NCBI GenBank assembly: GCA_934203205.1
Contig: CAKPYV010000004.1
Coordinates: 1-64,000 of the forward strand
Origin: an uncultured Anaerovibrio sp.
GTDB lineage: Bacteria > Bacillota > Negativicutes > Selenomonadales > Selenomonadaceae
Length of the DNA: 64,000 nt
Direction of reading: 5' to 3'
The first letter of the stretch is position 1, and each line of letters opens with the position of its first letter. Positions 16,024 to 25,751 of the stretch are shown piece after piece. The translations under genes were made by a program, and so were the position numbers. The notes beneath the pieces were generated by a model. That model was not told the DNA's origin and ran no database searches. It saw nothing but the letters and a program-made list of their open reading frames with translations.

Positions 16024-17607
16024 TTATGATAAGCATCTTTTTTTGTACAAGCGAATATATAATTTCTCCACAGCCTGACAGTAACTTCTTCCATCCATTA
16101 GTGGGGAGTTTTTTACTAATTGAGGAATTTGGTGGCGTAGGTCTTGTAATAGCTCTGGATTTTGCGCCAACAGCAGGGCCTTTTGCACATATTCCTGCCA
16201 ATTAGCTGCTGCCAGCATCTCCATCCCTATATTGCTTAAAAAGCTAAGGCCAAATCTTGTGCCATGCCTACTGCCATACCGACTCACCACCGGCACTCCC
16301 ATAAGCAATGCCTCCATAGTGGTCAGCCCTCCTGTATAGGGATAAGTATCCAAGGCAATATCCACATCATTATATTGTTGCAGATAATCTGCCGAAAATC
16401 CCCGCAACTCTATTCTCTCCACAGGCAAGGCCAAATTTTTCAGTCGCCTTACCGTCCATTGTCTGCCCTCTGTACTGTCAAATAGCTTATGCTTCAAAAT
16501 AAGCCTGCTTTGAGGACATTGCTGTAAAATCTGCGCCCAAACCCGCAATAATTCATCTGTAACCTTGCTAAAATTATTAAAACAGCCAAAGGTTATATAA
16601 CCATTTTTCTGCCAAGGGGATTGCAAACTTATCTGAGGATAGTCAAAATCCGGACTATAACAAAAATGCGTATCAGTAAGCTGCAGTAAAGGCTCCTGAA
16701 AATCTTCATTGTATGAACTTGGACTGCAATATTTATCCGAAAGAAAGCCATCAATGGAAAGTCCTGTACTGTTAAAATACCCTATAGCGGAAATCTCCAC
16801 CGGAGCAGGCCTGTAAGCCAGCACCGGCAAGTGATTATCGCAGGTATGACCGGACAAGTCCACCAATATATCAATTTCATCCTCTGCTATACATCCAGCA
16901 ATTTCCTCATGGAGCTTGCCTGAAACCATGCGAACACACTCCGCCCAGCCATGAAGCTTCTCCGACAAACTATCCTGCCCCTGATTAGTCTGATAAAGGT
17001 AAATAGCAAATCTCTCTCTATCAGCATATTCCAACAAAGGACGCAGAAAATATGCCACGGGATGCCGTCGAATATCCCCAGACAAATAACCAATCCGTAT
17101 TTTCTGATGCCCTTTAGGCTTTGCATTTAAAGGCTGAATATTCTGCAACAACTTTCTATAGCCATCATAAAGCTTATGCCATCTCTTATGAGAAATATTA
17201 TCACAATAATTGGTGGTAAAAATAGCGTTACTGTATTCTATCAGCTTTTGAGCTTTATCTTGCTCCCAGTTGGCAGATTGCAAAAATGCCTCTACAGCCA
17301 AGGAGCACTCCCCTAAGCGACAGCACACTTCTCCTAGCAAACTATAAATCTCTGCCCCAAGCTGTCTATCACCATCGGACAGGTTATCAATCTCGGCCAG
17401 CTTCTCCACCAGAGTTTCCAGCACTTCCATTTCCTGCACTGGACAATCAAGATTGCGAAGAATATAACATTGCAACAACCAAGGCCTCAACCATAGTACA
17501 TTCTCTACTGATTTCAAAAACCCCAGCAAATCCTGCAAGGCAGCCAAAGCCTCATTATATTTTCCAGCCTGATACAATTCATAGGCCTTATTGTACTGTT
17601 CCTGCAT
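16024..17607 (-). CDS. GT41-like (OGT/SPINDLY-type) glycosyltransferase
   Basis: Predicted protein O-glycosyltransferase. A short N-terminal helical/TPR part (~1-130) precedes a GT41-like catalytic region with the marks KIRIGYLSGDIRRHPVAYF, DILVDLSGHTCDNHLPVLAYRPAPV, YITFGCFNNFSKV and the C-terminal nucleotide-sugar site DIALDTYPYTGGLTTMEALLMGVPVV. About 527 aa. I start it at ATG 17607 (GGGAGAG 7 nt upstream); an in-frame TTG lies at 17637. It is last in the array downstream of flagellin and paralogous to 19892-21322. Known GT41 members add GlcNAc or fucose to Ser/Thr; flagellin as target is inference. Confidence 0.88.
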   Translation of the reverse strand: MQEQYNKAYELYQAGKYNEALAALQDLLGFLKSVENVLWLRPWLLQCYILRNLDCPVQEMEVLETLVEKLAEIDNLSDGDRQLGAEIYSLLGEVCCRLGECSLAVEAFLQSANWEQDKAQKLIEYSNAIFTTNYCDNISHKRWHKLYDGYRKLLQNIQPLNAKPKGHQKIRIGYLSGDIRRHPVAYFLRPLLEYADRERFAIYLYQTNQGQDSLSEKLHGWAECVRMVSGKLHEEIAGCIAEDEIDILVDLSGHTCDNHLPVLAYRPAPVEISAIGYFNSTGLSIDGFLSDKYCSPSSYNEDFQEPLLQLTDTHFCYSPDFDYPQISLQSPWQKNGYITFGCFNNFSKVTDELLRVWAQILQQCPQSRLILKHKLFDSTEGRQWTVRRLKNLALPVERIELRGFSADYLQQYNDVDIALDTYPYTGGLTTMEALLMGVPVVSRYGSRHGTRFGLSFLSNIGMEMLAAANWQEYVQKALLLAQNPELLQDLRHQIPQLVKNSPLMDGRSYCQAVEKLYIRLYKKRCLS

Positions 17608-17662
17608 TAGCCACTCTCCCACTAAAGTTCTTGCCAAATGCGGTTATAAAAATAACTCCTGA

Positions 17663-19888
17663 TTAATTCTGTTTCAAAGCATAAAGCAAAACGAAATCTA
17701 CTACTGGTAACTTAGTAGCAAAGGACATAGCCTGCTCCTTCTCCCCAGCAGACAGGCAGGTATAAGCAATATTTTTCAAGGTTGCTGCATCCTGACCATC
17801 AAGTTCCAAGGCAGCAGATAGTAAATCAAAGGCAGACTGATAATCTTCCTGCTGATAGCATACTCCAGCAAAAACATTAATCAGGCGTACCTTCTCCACC
17901 AAGGAAATTTCCTTAGCAGCAATTTTGGCCAAGGTATCAGATACATCTACCTTTTCGGCCTCATTCTGCTGAACATTATCAGATTCTTCTGCTATCGACT
18001 GAACTGCCTCAACTTGCTGTATCTCAGGTGTAATTTCTTCTTTTTCTTGAACAGCCTCCGAAATAATAGTGTATTCTACTGGCTTTTGAACCTCACTATT
18101 TCCTTCTACAACCTGCTCTTTATTCTTGGATAACAATTGTCTCAAACGAGCCAACGCTGCCTGAGCTTTATCTTCATTAGGAGTTTTCTCCGGCTCGGTC
18201 TTTACCTCTTCCTGAACTTTCGCCTGCTGAGGTTCAGCTTCTTTCATTTCCTTGCCTTTTAGTATCTCCTTCAACTTATTTACAGGGGAGTTAACCTCGG
18301 TATCAGCCTGCTTCTTCTGGAAATATGCACTAATCTTAGGATATTCAGACATTAGCTCATCATAACCATAACTGATATTATCCATAAAATTATCAAATAT
18401 TTCCTGATCCTGCTTGGACATTCCCTCTATGCCTTCAGTCAATACTACATCACACAGCTTAAAGGCATCCTCGTTGCGTTCCTCAGTCATACACAGAGTT
18501 GCCAACAACATTTTCAAGCCCACGCCATTATAGCCATTATTTAAAGCATTATTTACCCATTTTTCAGCCCGCTCAAAATCTCCGGTAAAGAAATAACACT
18601 GGGCACCCCAATACATTATTTCCCCATCCATCTGCTTATTAGCTGCCATTTCAGCCATAACATCCATGGCTGCGGTATAATCCTCTGCCTCCATAAATTG
18701 CTGCATATCATGCTTCAAGCCGGTCAATACCTGCTTGGCCTGATTATTCCGCTTCTTCATTCTATTTTTATTAATTTTGTTCTTCAATCTAGCCATTTGA
18801 ATACCTCCATTGCATTTATCCTCTGTAGGTTTTATCGTTGATTTTTCTTGATTAATTAAATCAGCCTGTGCCTGACGAAATACCTGTAATCTCTCCTCCA
18901 ACTGAGGCGCCATATGCCCTTCCACCAGCATAGAAGGCTCCATACCATGATAATCCTGCATCAGCTGTAGAGCCTTTTCCATAGCAGCTATGGCATGAGC
19001 ATATTCTCCAGCCTGGTAGAGACACTCACTGTATTCCGCCCAGAAATCTGGCACCTCTGGATATTGCTCCGTAGAAATTTCTGCCAGCTGCCGCCTTTTA
19101 CAAATACTTTCATCATCATTGCGACCACCATAATAGGCCATCAGCACTCGATGACAACGACTGCCGAAATTTACCGACTGTCGTCCTTTCTTTACATCTA
19201 GCCAACCATAATAGGTACATTTCTCCATATCACCTAAGCCTAAATAGCAATCACAAAAATATCTAGCCAAATCTGTCTCAGATTGCCCATTGTCCACAGC
19301 CTGCTGCAAAAGCTTGAGATTTCTTTCCAACTTTTGCCTAGATACACTACTGGCATAACCAGTATGATAAATCTCCAACATTTCTGGGGGAATCCTGAAA
19401 AATTTCATAGACTTGCCCTCAGATAGCTTCAGCTCTTCATGAATTTTTCCCTCATAGTGAAGTCCCTGTTGATTGCGAACTATCCGCAGTTGATAAAAAT
19501 AATCTTGTATTTCTGCCTTATCCACATCATAATTTACCATCTGAATCAAAAGTCCATCTGCCTGCTGGGCCTGACGAATTACCTGACGGATATTGCCCGC
19601 AGTTTTTGCAGTAAAATATTCATCAGCATCCAACAATACCAACCAATCTCCCTTGGCCTTGCTTAAAGCAAAATTGCGAGCCTTGCTAAAATCATCCTGC
19701 CAAGGAATGCTGTATATCTTGGCACCTAATTTCCGAGCCACAACTATGGTATTATCTGTAGAGCCGGTGTCCACCACCACAATTTCATTTACCTGATTTT
19801 TTAGACTTTTAATGGACTTAGCCAAATTTTTTGCTTCATTTTTCACAATATAACAGGCAGAAATTTTCAATGCCCTTGCCTTGCCCAT
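17663..19888 (-). CDS. GT2 glycosyltransferase fused to a TPR region
   Basis: 741 aa. Residues ~5-230 are a GT2 (GT-A) domain: KISACYIVKNEAKNL, VVVDTGSTDNT, and the DXD-type LLDADEYF. TPR-like helices follow to ~350. From residue 365 a second part begins with a very basic stretch (MARLKNKINKNRMKKRN), TPR helices, a Glu/Pro/Gln-rich low-complexity segment (~560-690) and a last TPR pair. The ATG of residue 365 (18796) has AATGGAGG 7 nt upstream, so an independent ~377-aa TPR protein may also be made. It follows the upstream GT41 gene by 3 bp, in the flagellin glycosylation array. Confidence 0.85.
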   Translation of the reverse strand: MGKARALKISACYIVKNEAKNLAKSIKSLKNQVNEIVVVDTGSTDNTIVVARKLGAKIYSIPWQDDFSKARNFALSKAKGDWLVLLDADEYFTAKTAGNIRQVIRQAQQADGLLIQMVNYDVDKAEIQDYFYQLRIVRNQQGLHYEGKIHEELKLSEGKSMKFFRIPPEMLEIYHTGYASSVSRQKLERNLKLLQQAVDNGQSETDLARYFCDCYLGLGDMEKCTYYGWLDVKKGRQSVNFGSRCHRVLMAYYGGRNDDESICKRRQLAEISTEQYPEVPDFWAEYSECLYQAGEYAHAIAAMEKALQLMQDYHGMEPSMLVEGHMAPQLEERLQVFRQAQADLINQEKSTIKPTEDKCNGGIQMARLKNKINKNRMKKRNNQAKQVLTGLKHDMQQFMEAEDYTAAMDVMAEMAANKQMDGEIMYWGAQCYFFTGDFERAEKWVNNALNNGYNGVGLKMLLATLCMTEERNEDAFKLCDVVLTEGIEGMSKQDQEIFDNFMDNISYGYDELMSEYPKISAYFQKKQADTEVNSPVNKLKEILKGKEMKEAEPQQAKVQEEVKTEPEKTPNEDKAQAALARLRQLLSKNKEQVVEGNSEVQKPVEYTIISEAVQEKEEITPEIQQVEAVQSIAEESDNVQQNEAEKVDVSDTLAKIAAKEISLVEKVRLINVFAGVCYQQEDYQSAFDLLSAALELDGQDAATLKNIAYTCLSAGEKEQAMSFATKLPVVDFVLLYALKQN

Positions 19889-19891
19889 ATC

Positions 19892-21322
19892 TCATTCCTC
19901 CTGCAAATATTTCTGCCAGATTTTACGATAATTATTTTCCAAATCTCTCATATAGCCTTCTTTATCCATTAGTGGAGAAGCTTCCATAATATTTCTTAGC
20001 TGAAGGTGCAAATCATGCAAAAGCGCCCAATCAGAAGCCAGTAGTACAGCCTTTTCAACATATTCATCCATACTATAGCTGCAACAAGCCTCCATGCCAA
20101 TATTTTTCAAAATACTGATGCCGAAATCCCTCCCATGACTGCCGTTGCCCAAGGTTATAACTGGCACCCCCATATAAAGAGCAGCGCAGGTAGTACCCCC
20201 TCCGGGATAAGGAAAAGTGTCCAAGGCAATGTCTACATCCCAATATTCTCGAAGATAGTCCTTACTAAAGCCCCGGAGCTCCACTCTGTCCAGCTCAATA
20301 CCTGCATCCAGCAACATATTTTTCATCGTCTCAACACCCTGATGTGCATTAAACATACGACCTTTTAGAAGTAATCTGGAATTAGGCACTGCTGTCAAAA
20401 TTCTTTGCCATGTTTGCAATACGGTAGAATTAACCTTTATAGGATCGTTAAAGCTACCAAAGGTAATATATCCCTTTGCATTGCAAGGTGCCCCTTGAAT
20501 CTCCTGTGGCATCTCTTCCCTAGGCCAATAGCAAAAATGACTTTGCGACATAGGCAATAGCTTTTCCACAAAATATCTACTGGCATACTCGTGACATAAA
20601 TACTTATCTGTAAGGAAGTAATCTACGCTATCCAAACCAGTAGTAGCAAAATAGCCAATTCCACACATTTGTACCAGAGCTGGCTTATATGCTAGAATAG
20701 GCAGATTATAGCGGGTATGACCTGCCAAATCAAAGAGAATATCTATTTCCCTACTATAGATTGCACGGGCAGCATCTGGAGCATTCAAACCTGTAATATC
20801 CACCCATTCCACAGGACAACTCTGGTAAAATTCCGTTACATCATCTGTTTTGCCATTGGCAAAACAATAAACCTGAAAATCTTCTTTATTATAGCAAGCT
20901 ATAATAACTCCAATGAAATCTTCCAACACGCAACTATTAAAATCTGCCGACAAATATCCTATACGAATTTTAGGATGGTGCTTATGTAACTGCTTATCGT
21001 GGTTAAATTGCCATATATCCTTAAATAATTTATTATAACCTTGATGTAATTGAAAATACTTGTACCGAGACATAAATATATAATGACACTGCATGAGACA
21101 TTTGCTGTAATATTCCCACTGAACTGGCAGACTCTTTGTCTCTTGCCAAATTTTCTTAAAAAAGGCAATGGCATACTCCTGAGACCATAAAAATTGAAAA
21201 TATACGCCGGCAATACCATAAAAATACAATCTCTTAGAATCTTCCATTTTCCAAATAGGACTCTGTTTGGGAACTATAAGTTCTTCATCATTCTGAGATA
21301 ATTCTAATTGAAAGTATTTCAC
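19892..21322 (-). CDS. GT41-like (OGT/SPINDLY-type) glycosyltransferase, paralogue 2
   Basis: 476 aa, with the same order of motifs as the 16024 paralogue: KIRIGYLSADFNSCV, DILFDLAGHTRYNLPILAYKPALVQMCGIGY, YITFGSFNDPIKV, and DIALDTFPYPGGGTTCAALYMGVPVITL. The N-terminal ~115 residues are helical and shorter than a full TPR array. Start GTG at 21322 after a GCGGG site. It is sandwiched between TPR-GT2 genes. Likely a cytoplasmic Ser/Thr glycosyltransferase; acceptor presumed flagellin because of position. Confidence 0.88.
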   Translation of the reverse strand: MKYFQLELSQNDEELIVPKQSPIWKMEDSKRLYFYGIAGVYFQFLWSQEYAIAFFKKIWQETKSLPVQWEYYSKCLMQCHYIFMSRYKYFQLHQGYNKLFKDIWQFNHDKQLHKHHPKIRIGYLSADFNSCVLEDFIGVIIACYNKEDFQVYCFANGKTDDVTEFYQSCPVEWVDITGLNAPDAARAIYSREIDILFDLAGHTRYNLPILAYKPALVQMCGIGYFATTGLDSVDYFLTDKYLCHEYASRYFVEKLLPMSQSHFCYWPREEMPQEIQGAPCNAKGYITFGSFNDPIKVNSTVLQTWQRILTAVPNSRLLLKGRMFNAHQGVETMKNMLLDAGIELDRVELRGFSKDYLREYWDVDIALDTFPYPGGGTTCAALYMGVPVITLGNGSHGRDFGISILKNIGMEACCSYSMDEYVEKAVLLASDWALLHDLHLQLRNIMEASPLMDKEGYMRDLENNYRKIWQKYLQEE

Positions 21323-21382
21323 CCCGCTACAAACAGCAGTTTCTAAATCGTTTTTTCTATTAACTGTAATATTTCATCTATA

Positions 21383-22903
21383 TTATCCATAATATTTCAA
21401 TTGCTCTCTCAATCTAATAGCGGCCCTACCGTCCTCATCCTGTTGACATATCTGTAAAGAATTAGCCAATGATTTGTATTTAGCAGGCATGATACCAAAA
21501 CTCTCCGGTAGGTTCCTTGCACCATCTTCTTTTTGCTCCAATGCTGATGCCATAGATATATGATTCAGCATATTCAACTGTTGTCCTGTAGCAGCTAATC
21601 CACCTTGATATTTCCCCGTTTTTACATATAACTTAACTTTATCTACTGCATTATTGACAGGATAGTAATAGGCTGCAAATTCACCAGATACCTGCCATTC
21701 TAAAGCTTCCTTAAGAAATTCGCCATCCTCTTTTCGATTATAAAAACAATCAAAAATCTGTATTATCTCTACTGCCGAACGTCCCAAAAGAGATTTATAC
21801 AAGGTTCTAGTCAACAAATGGTTATACTTATAATATTCCATCCCTTGCAAAGACAGTTCCAAGGCCCCTTGTATATCCCCTTTACGTATGCAAATATCTC
21901 CTAAATAAGCATATAGAACAGGTATTAGGTTCAAGGATGTATCTGTTATAAAATTTCCCTTACGAATATTTTCCTCTACATCCTTTCGCAGCTTTAACGC
22001 CCTATTCAAATATCTTTCTGCCTGCCAAAAGTCGTGTTTAATATAACAATAATGCCCTAACTGTATTAGGAAAAATGGTTCCTTCGGAAATTTTTCTCTT
22101 GCTCTCTCAATTTCAGCTATAATTTCTTGTTTATCCATATCTAGATTAATCATAGCTGTAATTAATAGTGTATAGGGATGTATTGCATTACCTAGCGTTA
22201 CTATACCATTTTCAATAGCCTTTTGTGCATACTCTTTAACCTTGCCATAATTACCTAGACAATTATATGCATCCATAAGAAATAAATAGCTTTCCCCCTT
22301 ATCCTTCTTGGTAACAGCCATTTTTTCTTTTTGTTTTAGTATTGGCAAATTGCGTTCCGATTTTTGACGCACAATCGTAGCACTATAACCGGTATGCATG
22401 ATTGTTAAACTATAGCATTTTTGCATAATGTACTTACCAGGTTTGGTAACTAATTGCTCATGTACAGGATTTTTATAATAAATATCCTTACTATTCCGGA
22501 AAATTCTCACCTGTATCATAGCATCAATAATTTTATTTCTATTGTCTGTATCAATATTAACTAGCTGACACATAATGGCACCAATTTTTTTATTAGCATG
22601 ATAACGAATCATTTCCGTTCTAAATCGCTGTACACTTGATGCATCAAAATATTCGTCAGCATCCAAAAAGGCAATCCAATCCCCTGTAGCCTGCTGAATG
22701 GCATAATTTTTGGCAGCCGAAAAATCGTTACACCAGGTAAAATGATAAGGGATAATATTAGCATTTTCTAATATATTTAGGGTATTATCTGTGGAGCCAG
22801 TATCCACTACAATAATTTCATCAGCTATCTGCCGCATATTGTTTAGCCACTGACCAATATTTTTTTCTTCATTCTTTACAATTACACAGGCTGATATTTT
22901 CAT
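21383..22903 (-). CDS. TPR-GT2 glycosyltransferase
   Basis: 506 aa. GT2 domain at the start (KISACVIVKNEEKNIGQW, VVDTGSTDNT, FLDADEYFDASSV) and a long TPR-like helical tail (~210-500). It begins with the overlap ATGA on the previous gene (4 bp), so it is translationally coupled. Same family as 17663-19888 and 22900-24609 by motifs; the three look like tandem paralogues. Sugar donor and acceptor cannot be read from the sequence. Confidence 0.87.
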   Translation of the reverse strand: MKISACVIVKNEEKNIGQWLNNMRQIADEIIVVDTGSTDNTLNILENANIIPYHFTWCNDFSAAKNYAIQQATGDWIAFLDADEYFDASSVQRFRTEMIRYHANKKIGAIMCQLVNIDTDNRNKIIDAMIQVRIFRNSKDIYYKNPVHEQLVTKPGKYIMQKCYSLTIMHTGYSATIVRQKSERNLPILKQKEKMAVTKKDKGESYLFLMDAYNCLGNYGKVKEYAQKAIENGIVTLGNAIHPYTLLITAMINLDMDKQEIIAEIERAREKFPKEPFFLIQLGHYCYIKHDFWQAERYLNRALKLRKDVEENIRKGNFITDTSLNLIPVLYAYLGDICIRKGDIQGALELSLQGMEYYKYNHLLTRTLYKSLLGRSAVEIIQIFDCFYNRKEDGEFLKEALEWQVSGEFAAYYYPVNNAVDKVKLYVKTGKYQGGLAATGQQLNMLNHISMASALEQKEDGARNLPESFGIMPAKYKSLANSLQICQQDEDGRAAIRLREQLKYYG

Positions 22904-24609
22904 CTCTTCACAGCCTCCTTACACCAAGCAATATATGATTCTAACTCCTTATTGCTACTCCCCATGCTAGCTGCCCTCTCCAAGGCTGCTAAGGCATTAA
23001 TATAATCCTGCAAATAATATAAACATACACCGCAGTCAAACCAAAAATCTTCTGTAACAGCCTCATCCTCAGCTTGAATTTGAGCAAAAATCTCCAATGC
23101 CTCGCCATAGTATTCCCTAACTGCAAGCTGATGTCCTATTTTCTTCAGCTTGCTTCCCGGCATTCCTTGAGCTAGTTGCAAATATTTTAATAACATTTCC
23201 TGATTGCCATAAAGAATAATACCATCCAGCATAGTGATACATTCATCAGGATTCAGAGCAACATTTTTCACGTGTCCATGATAAAGCTTTACCAATGCCT
23301 GCTGTGCTTTAGGCAGAAGCATAAGTTTTTCCTGATACCAGCCACCAGAGGAATAATTACAACCTAGCAAGGCAACGAATAAAAGCTGGATATTCTCTGC
23401 CATTAGTGGCAGTATCTTCTTTTCCAACTGAACAAAATCCTTTTGTTGTAAAAGCTGATAGACTTCCTCTAAATTATTTTCTTTTTTCATATTCATATGA
23501 GCAGAAAATTCCTTAGCCAAATAAATATAGCCATTTTGCTCCAGCAAAGCAATCAGCTGTTGTATATCCTGGGGATTTTTCCCATAAATATCCTGTAAGC
23601 TTGAAATAATATTCTGTATTTTATCTTGCTGCTCATTCTCCACAGCTGTCAACTTCATATCCAGCCACTGACACAAGGTTCCTACATGCCATTTGTTCTG
23701 CTTCAATATAGTCTGACAGATTTCTTCTGCCTGTTGCGAGGAAAATATATCACTGATAGCTACGCCCAGTTTATCCATGGATTCTATGGCTACTTGAGCA
23801 AAGCGTTCCTTTTGAATAGCTGGCTGATAAGGAGATTCCATAGCTAAAATAGCGTATTCCAGAGCTTCCTGATATTTTTCTAAACCTAATAGGCTTTCAC
23901 TAAAAAAGCCATAATACATCTCTGGTTTATTACTTTTTTCTATGACCTGTCTTAGAATTTCATAATTGCGCTGATGCTTGAAAGGAATTATCTTAGCAGA
24001 ATAACCTGTATGACGAATGGCCAATTGCCTATCTGCCACAACATATTTTATGTCCTGCCAAGGCTCTCCCCCTTTGGTTAGTTGTTCATGTACAGCTCCG
24101 ATGTATCTAATACCCATGTGATTTTTCATCAGCCTAGGCACCACATCGGAATTTATAATCTCATTATTGCTATCTGCATCTATATTATCAATAGGACAAA
24201 ATACTACATATATATCAGCAGACTGTCTAACCAGCTTACCTAAATATTCCGTGATGTTTTCCGGATGATAAAAACATTCATCTGCATCGGTAAATACCAG
24301 CCAATCTCCTGTTACCTCCTGCAAAGCCACATTTTTAGCCTGAGCAAAATCATTTTGCCATTCATGGTTAATTACTTTCACATCTGCTTGTTTGGCTAAA
24401 AACTCATTAGTACCATCTGTAGAGCCTGTATCTACCACAATAATTTCCTGAGCAAAAACTCTTACATTATCCAGCCAAGCCTCCACATGGGATATTTCAT
24501 TTTTCATAATAGCACAAGCAGATATACTTATCCCTTGTGCCTTATCTATTCCAAAAAAATCGGAAGCAGCTTCACTTGCTTCCGATTTATAAAATTTGTT
24601 TTTCTTCAT
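22900..24609 (-). CDS. TPR-GT2 glycosyltransferase
   Basis: 569 aa. A short N-terminal extension (~25 residues) precedes the GT2 core (SISACAIMKNEISHVEAW, VVDTGSTDGTNEF, FTDADECFYHP). Note TDADE in place of LDADE in the paralogues. The rest (~230-569) is TPR-like. Stop and next start overlap by 4 bp. Part of the flagellin-linked glycosyltransferase array. Confidence 0.86.
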   Translation of the reverse strand: MKKNKFYKSEASEAASDFFGIDKAQGISISACAIMKNEISHVEAWLDNVRVFAQEIIVVDTGSTDGTNEFLAKQADVKVINHEWQNDFAQAKNVALQEVTGDWLVFTDADECFYHPENITEYLGKLVRQSADIYVVFCPIDNIDADSNNEIINSDVVPRLMKNHMGIRYIGAVHEQLTKGGEPWQDIKYVVADRQLAIRHTGYSAKIIPFKHQRNYEILRQVIEKSNKPEMYYGFFSESLLGLEKYQEALEYAILAMESPYQPAIQKERFAQVAIESMDKLGVAISDIFSSQQAEEICQTILKQNKWHVGTLCQWLDMKLTAVENEQQDKIQNIISSLQDIYGKNPQDIQQLIALLEQNGYIYLAKEFSAHMNMKKENNLEEVYQLLQQKDFVQLEKKILPLMAENIQLLFVALLGCNYSSGGWYQEKLMLLPKAQQALVKLYHGHVKNVALNPDECITMLDGIILYGNQEMLLKYLQLAQGMPGSKLKKIGHQLAVREYYGEALEIFAQIQAEDEAVTEDFWFDCGVCLYYLQDYINALAALERAASMGSSNKELESYIAWCKEAVKR

Positions 24610-24678
24610 AACTGCCAGCCTTTACTATATATAAACTACCTATATATAGTATCGAAAAGCATAGCATAAATATTAAAT

Positions 24679-25626
24679 TTACTTGTTTATACTGAATATT
24701 ATTTCTGGTATCAGCTCCATACATTCGCAGTATGCAGAATAATTAGCCGCAGACATATACCTGTGATTATACTTTATACTTAAATAATTTTTCCTTAATT
24801 TACGGAGTCCGTAAATATAGTCATCTCTACTAATAAAGATATGTCTTTCATAATATTCTTGCAACAATTTCAACCATTCCACTCTGCTAAGTAATATTAT
24901 CTCTGGCTGCTGTCCCTCCTGCTGACTGTGACAACGATAGTAGCTTAGAGGTTCCTTAAATAAAAACAAATCCCCCTTTTCCAATAGTTCTAACCACATT
25001 ACCACATCGGAAATAGTTTTATATCCTCGACAATCCGCCTGCCAATAATGATGTTTTAAATCACTCCTTCTAAATAGAGCTGCCGATGGCTCCCCAATTA
25101 GATTACTAATCTCCTTTAGCATATAATTACCAATGGCATTGCCTTTATAGCCCCTTCCTATAACATCATCCTTAATAATAGTTTCCCTCATAGGCTCTAA
25201 AAAATTACCATTTTCATCTATAAAACCGCGTTGGGAAGACACCAATGTTATATGAGGATTTAACATCATAACTGATACCATCATAGATATTTTATCCCTA
25301 TGAAGAACATCATCATCCATACACCACTGTAGATATTCGCCCTTTGCAGTATGTTCAAAAGGTCTAAAATTATCTTCCTTGCACTTGGCATTCATATTGC
25401 GATAATATCTTAATCTGGAATCACATTTATATTTTCTTATTAATGAGCTGGTATCTTCGTTGGTGCTATTGTCATTTACCAGTATTTCTATGTTATCATA
25501 GCTCTGTGCCAGTGCACTTTGCAAAGTCTTTTCAAATAATTCTGGTCTATTATAGGTTGGTATCATAATGCTTACTAAAGGATTAGAAGAATATATTTCT
25601 TGGATGTTAACTAATTTATTTTTCAT
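24679..25626 (-). CDS. GT2 family glycosyltransferase
   Basis: About 315 aa. GT-A fold at the start (PLVSIMIPTYNRPELFEKTL, VNDNSTNEDT, and the metal-site WCMDDDVLHRDK), without a TPR tail, so a different subgroup from its neighbours. Start ATG 25626 (GTGGAG about 8 nt before); a longer in-frame start at 25653 is less likely. First gene after flagellin in transcription order, separated from it by a terminator. Probable sugar transferase for the flagellin glycan (inference). Confidence 0.85.
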   Translation of the reverse strand: MKNKLVNIQEIYSSNPLVSIMIPTYNRPELFEKTLQSALAQSYDNIEILVNDNSTNEDTSSLIRKYKCDSRLRYYRNMNAKCKEDNFRPFEHTAKGEYLQWCMDDDVLHRDKISMMVSVMMLNPHITLVSSQRGFIDENGNFLEPMRETIIKDDVIGRGYKGNAIGNYMLKEISNLIGEPSAALFRRSDLKHHYWQADCRGYKTISDVVMWLELLEKGDLFLFKEPLSYYRCHSQQEGQQPEIILLSRVEWLKLLQEYYERHIFISRDDYIYGLRKLRKNYLSIKYNHRYMSAANYSAYCECMELIPEIIFSINK

Positions 25627-25681
25627 TATTACAACTCCACTTTTCCTTACCAACTACCATAAGGCGCGGAATATATATCAG

Positions 25682-25711
25682 AAAAAAGAACCGCCCCAAA
25701 GGACGGTTCTC
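25682..25711 (-). terminator. Terminator of the flagellin gene
   Basis: Minus strand AGAACCGTCC TTT GGGGCGGTTCT followed by TTTTTT; 40-70 nt after the flagellin stop. Confidence 0.88.
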
Positions 25712-25751
25712 GTATTGTTTAATTGAATACCCGTATAAGGAATAGCAGATA

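Noticed and set aside
25654..25751. Second flagellin gene remnant
   Set aside because: Only a terminator and short spacer are visible.
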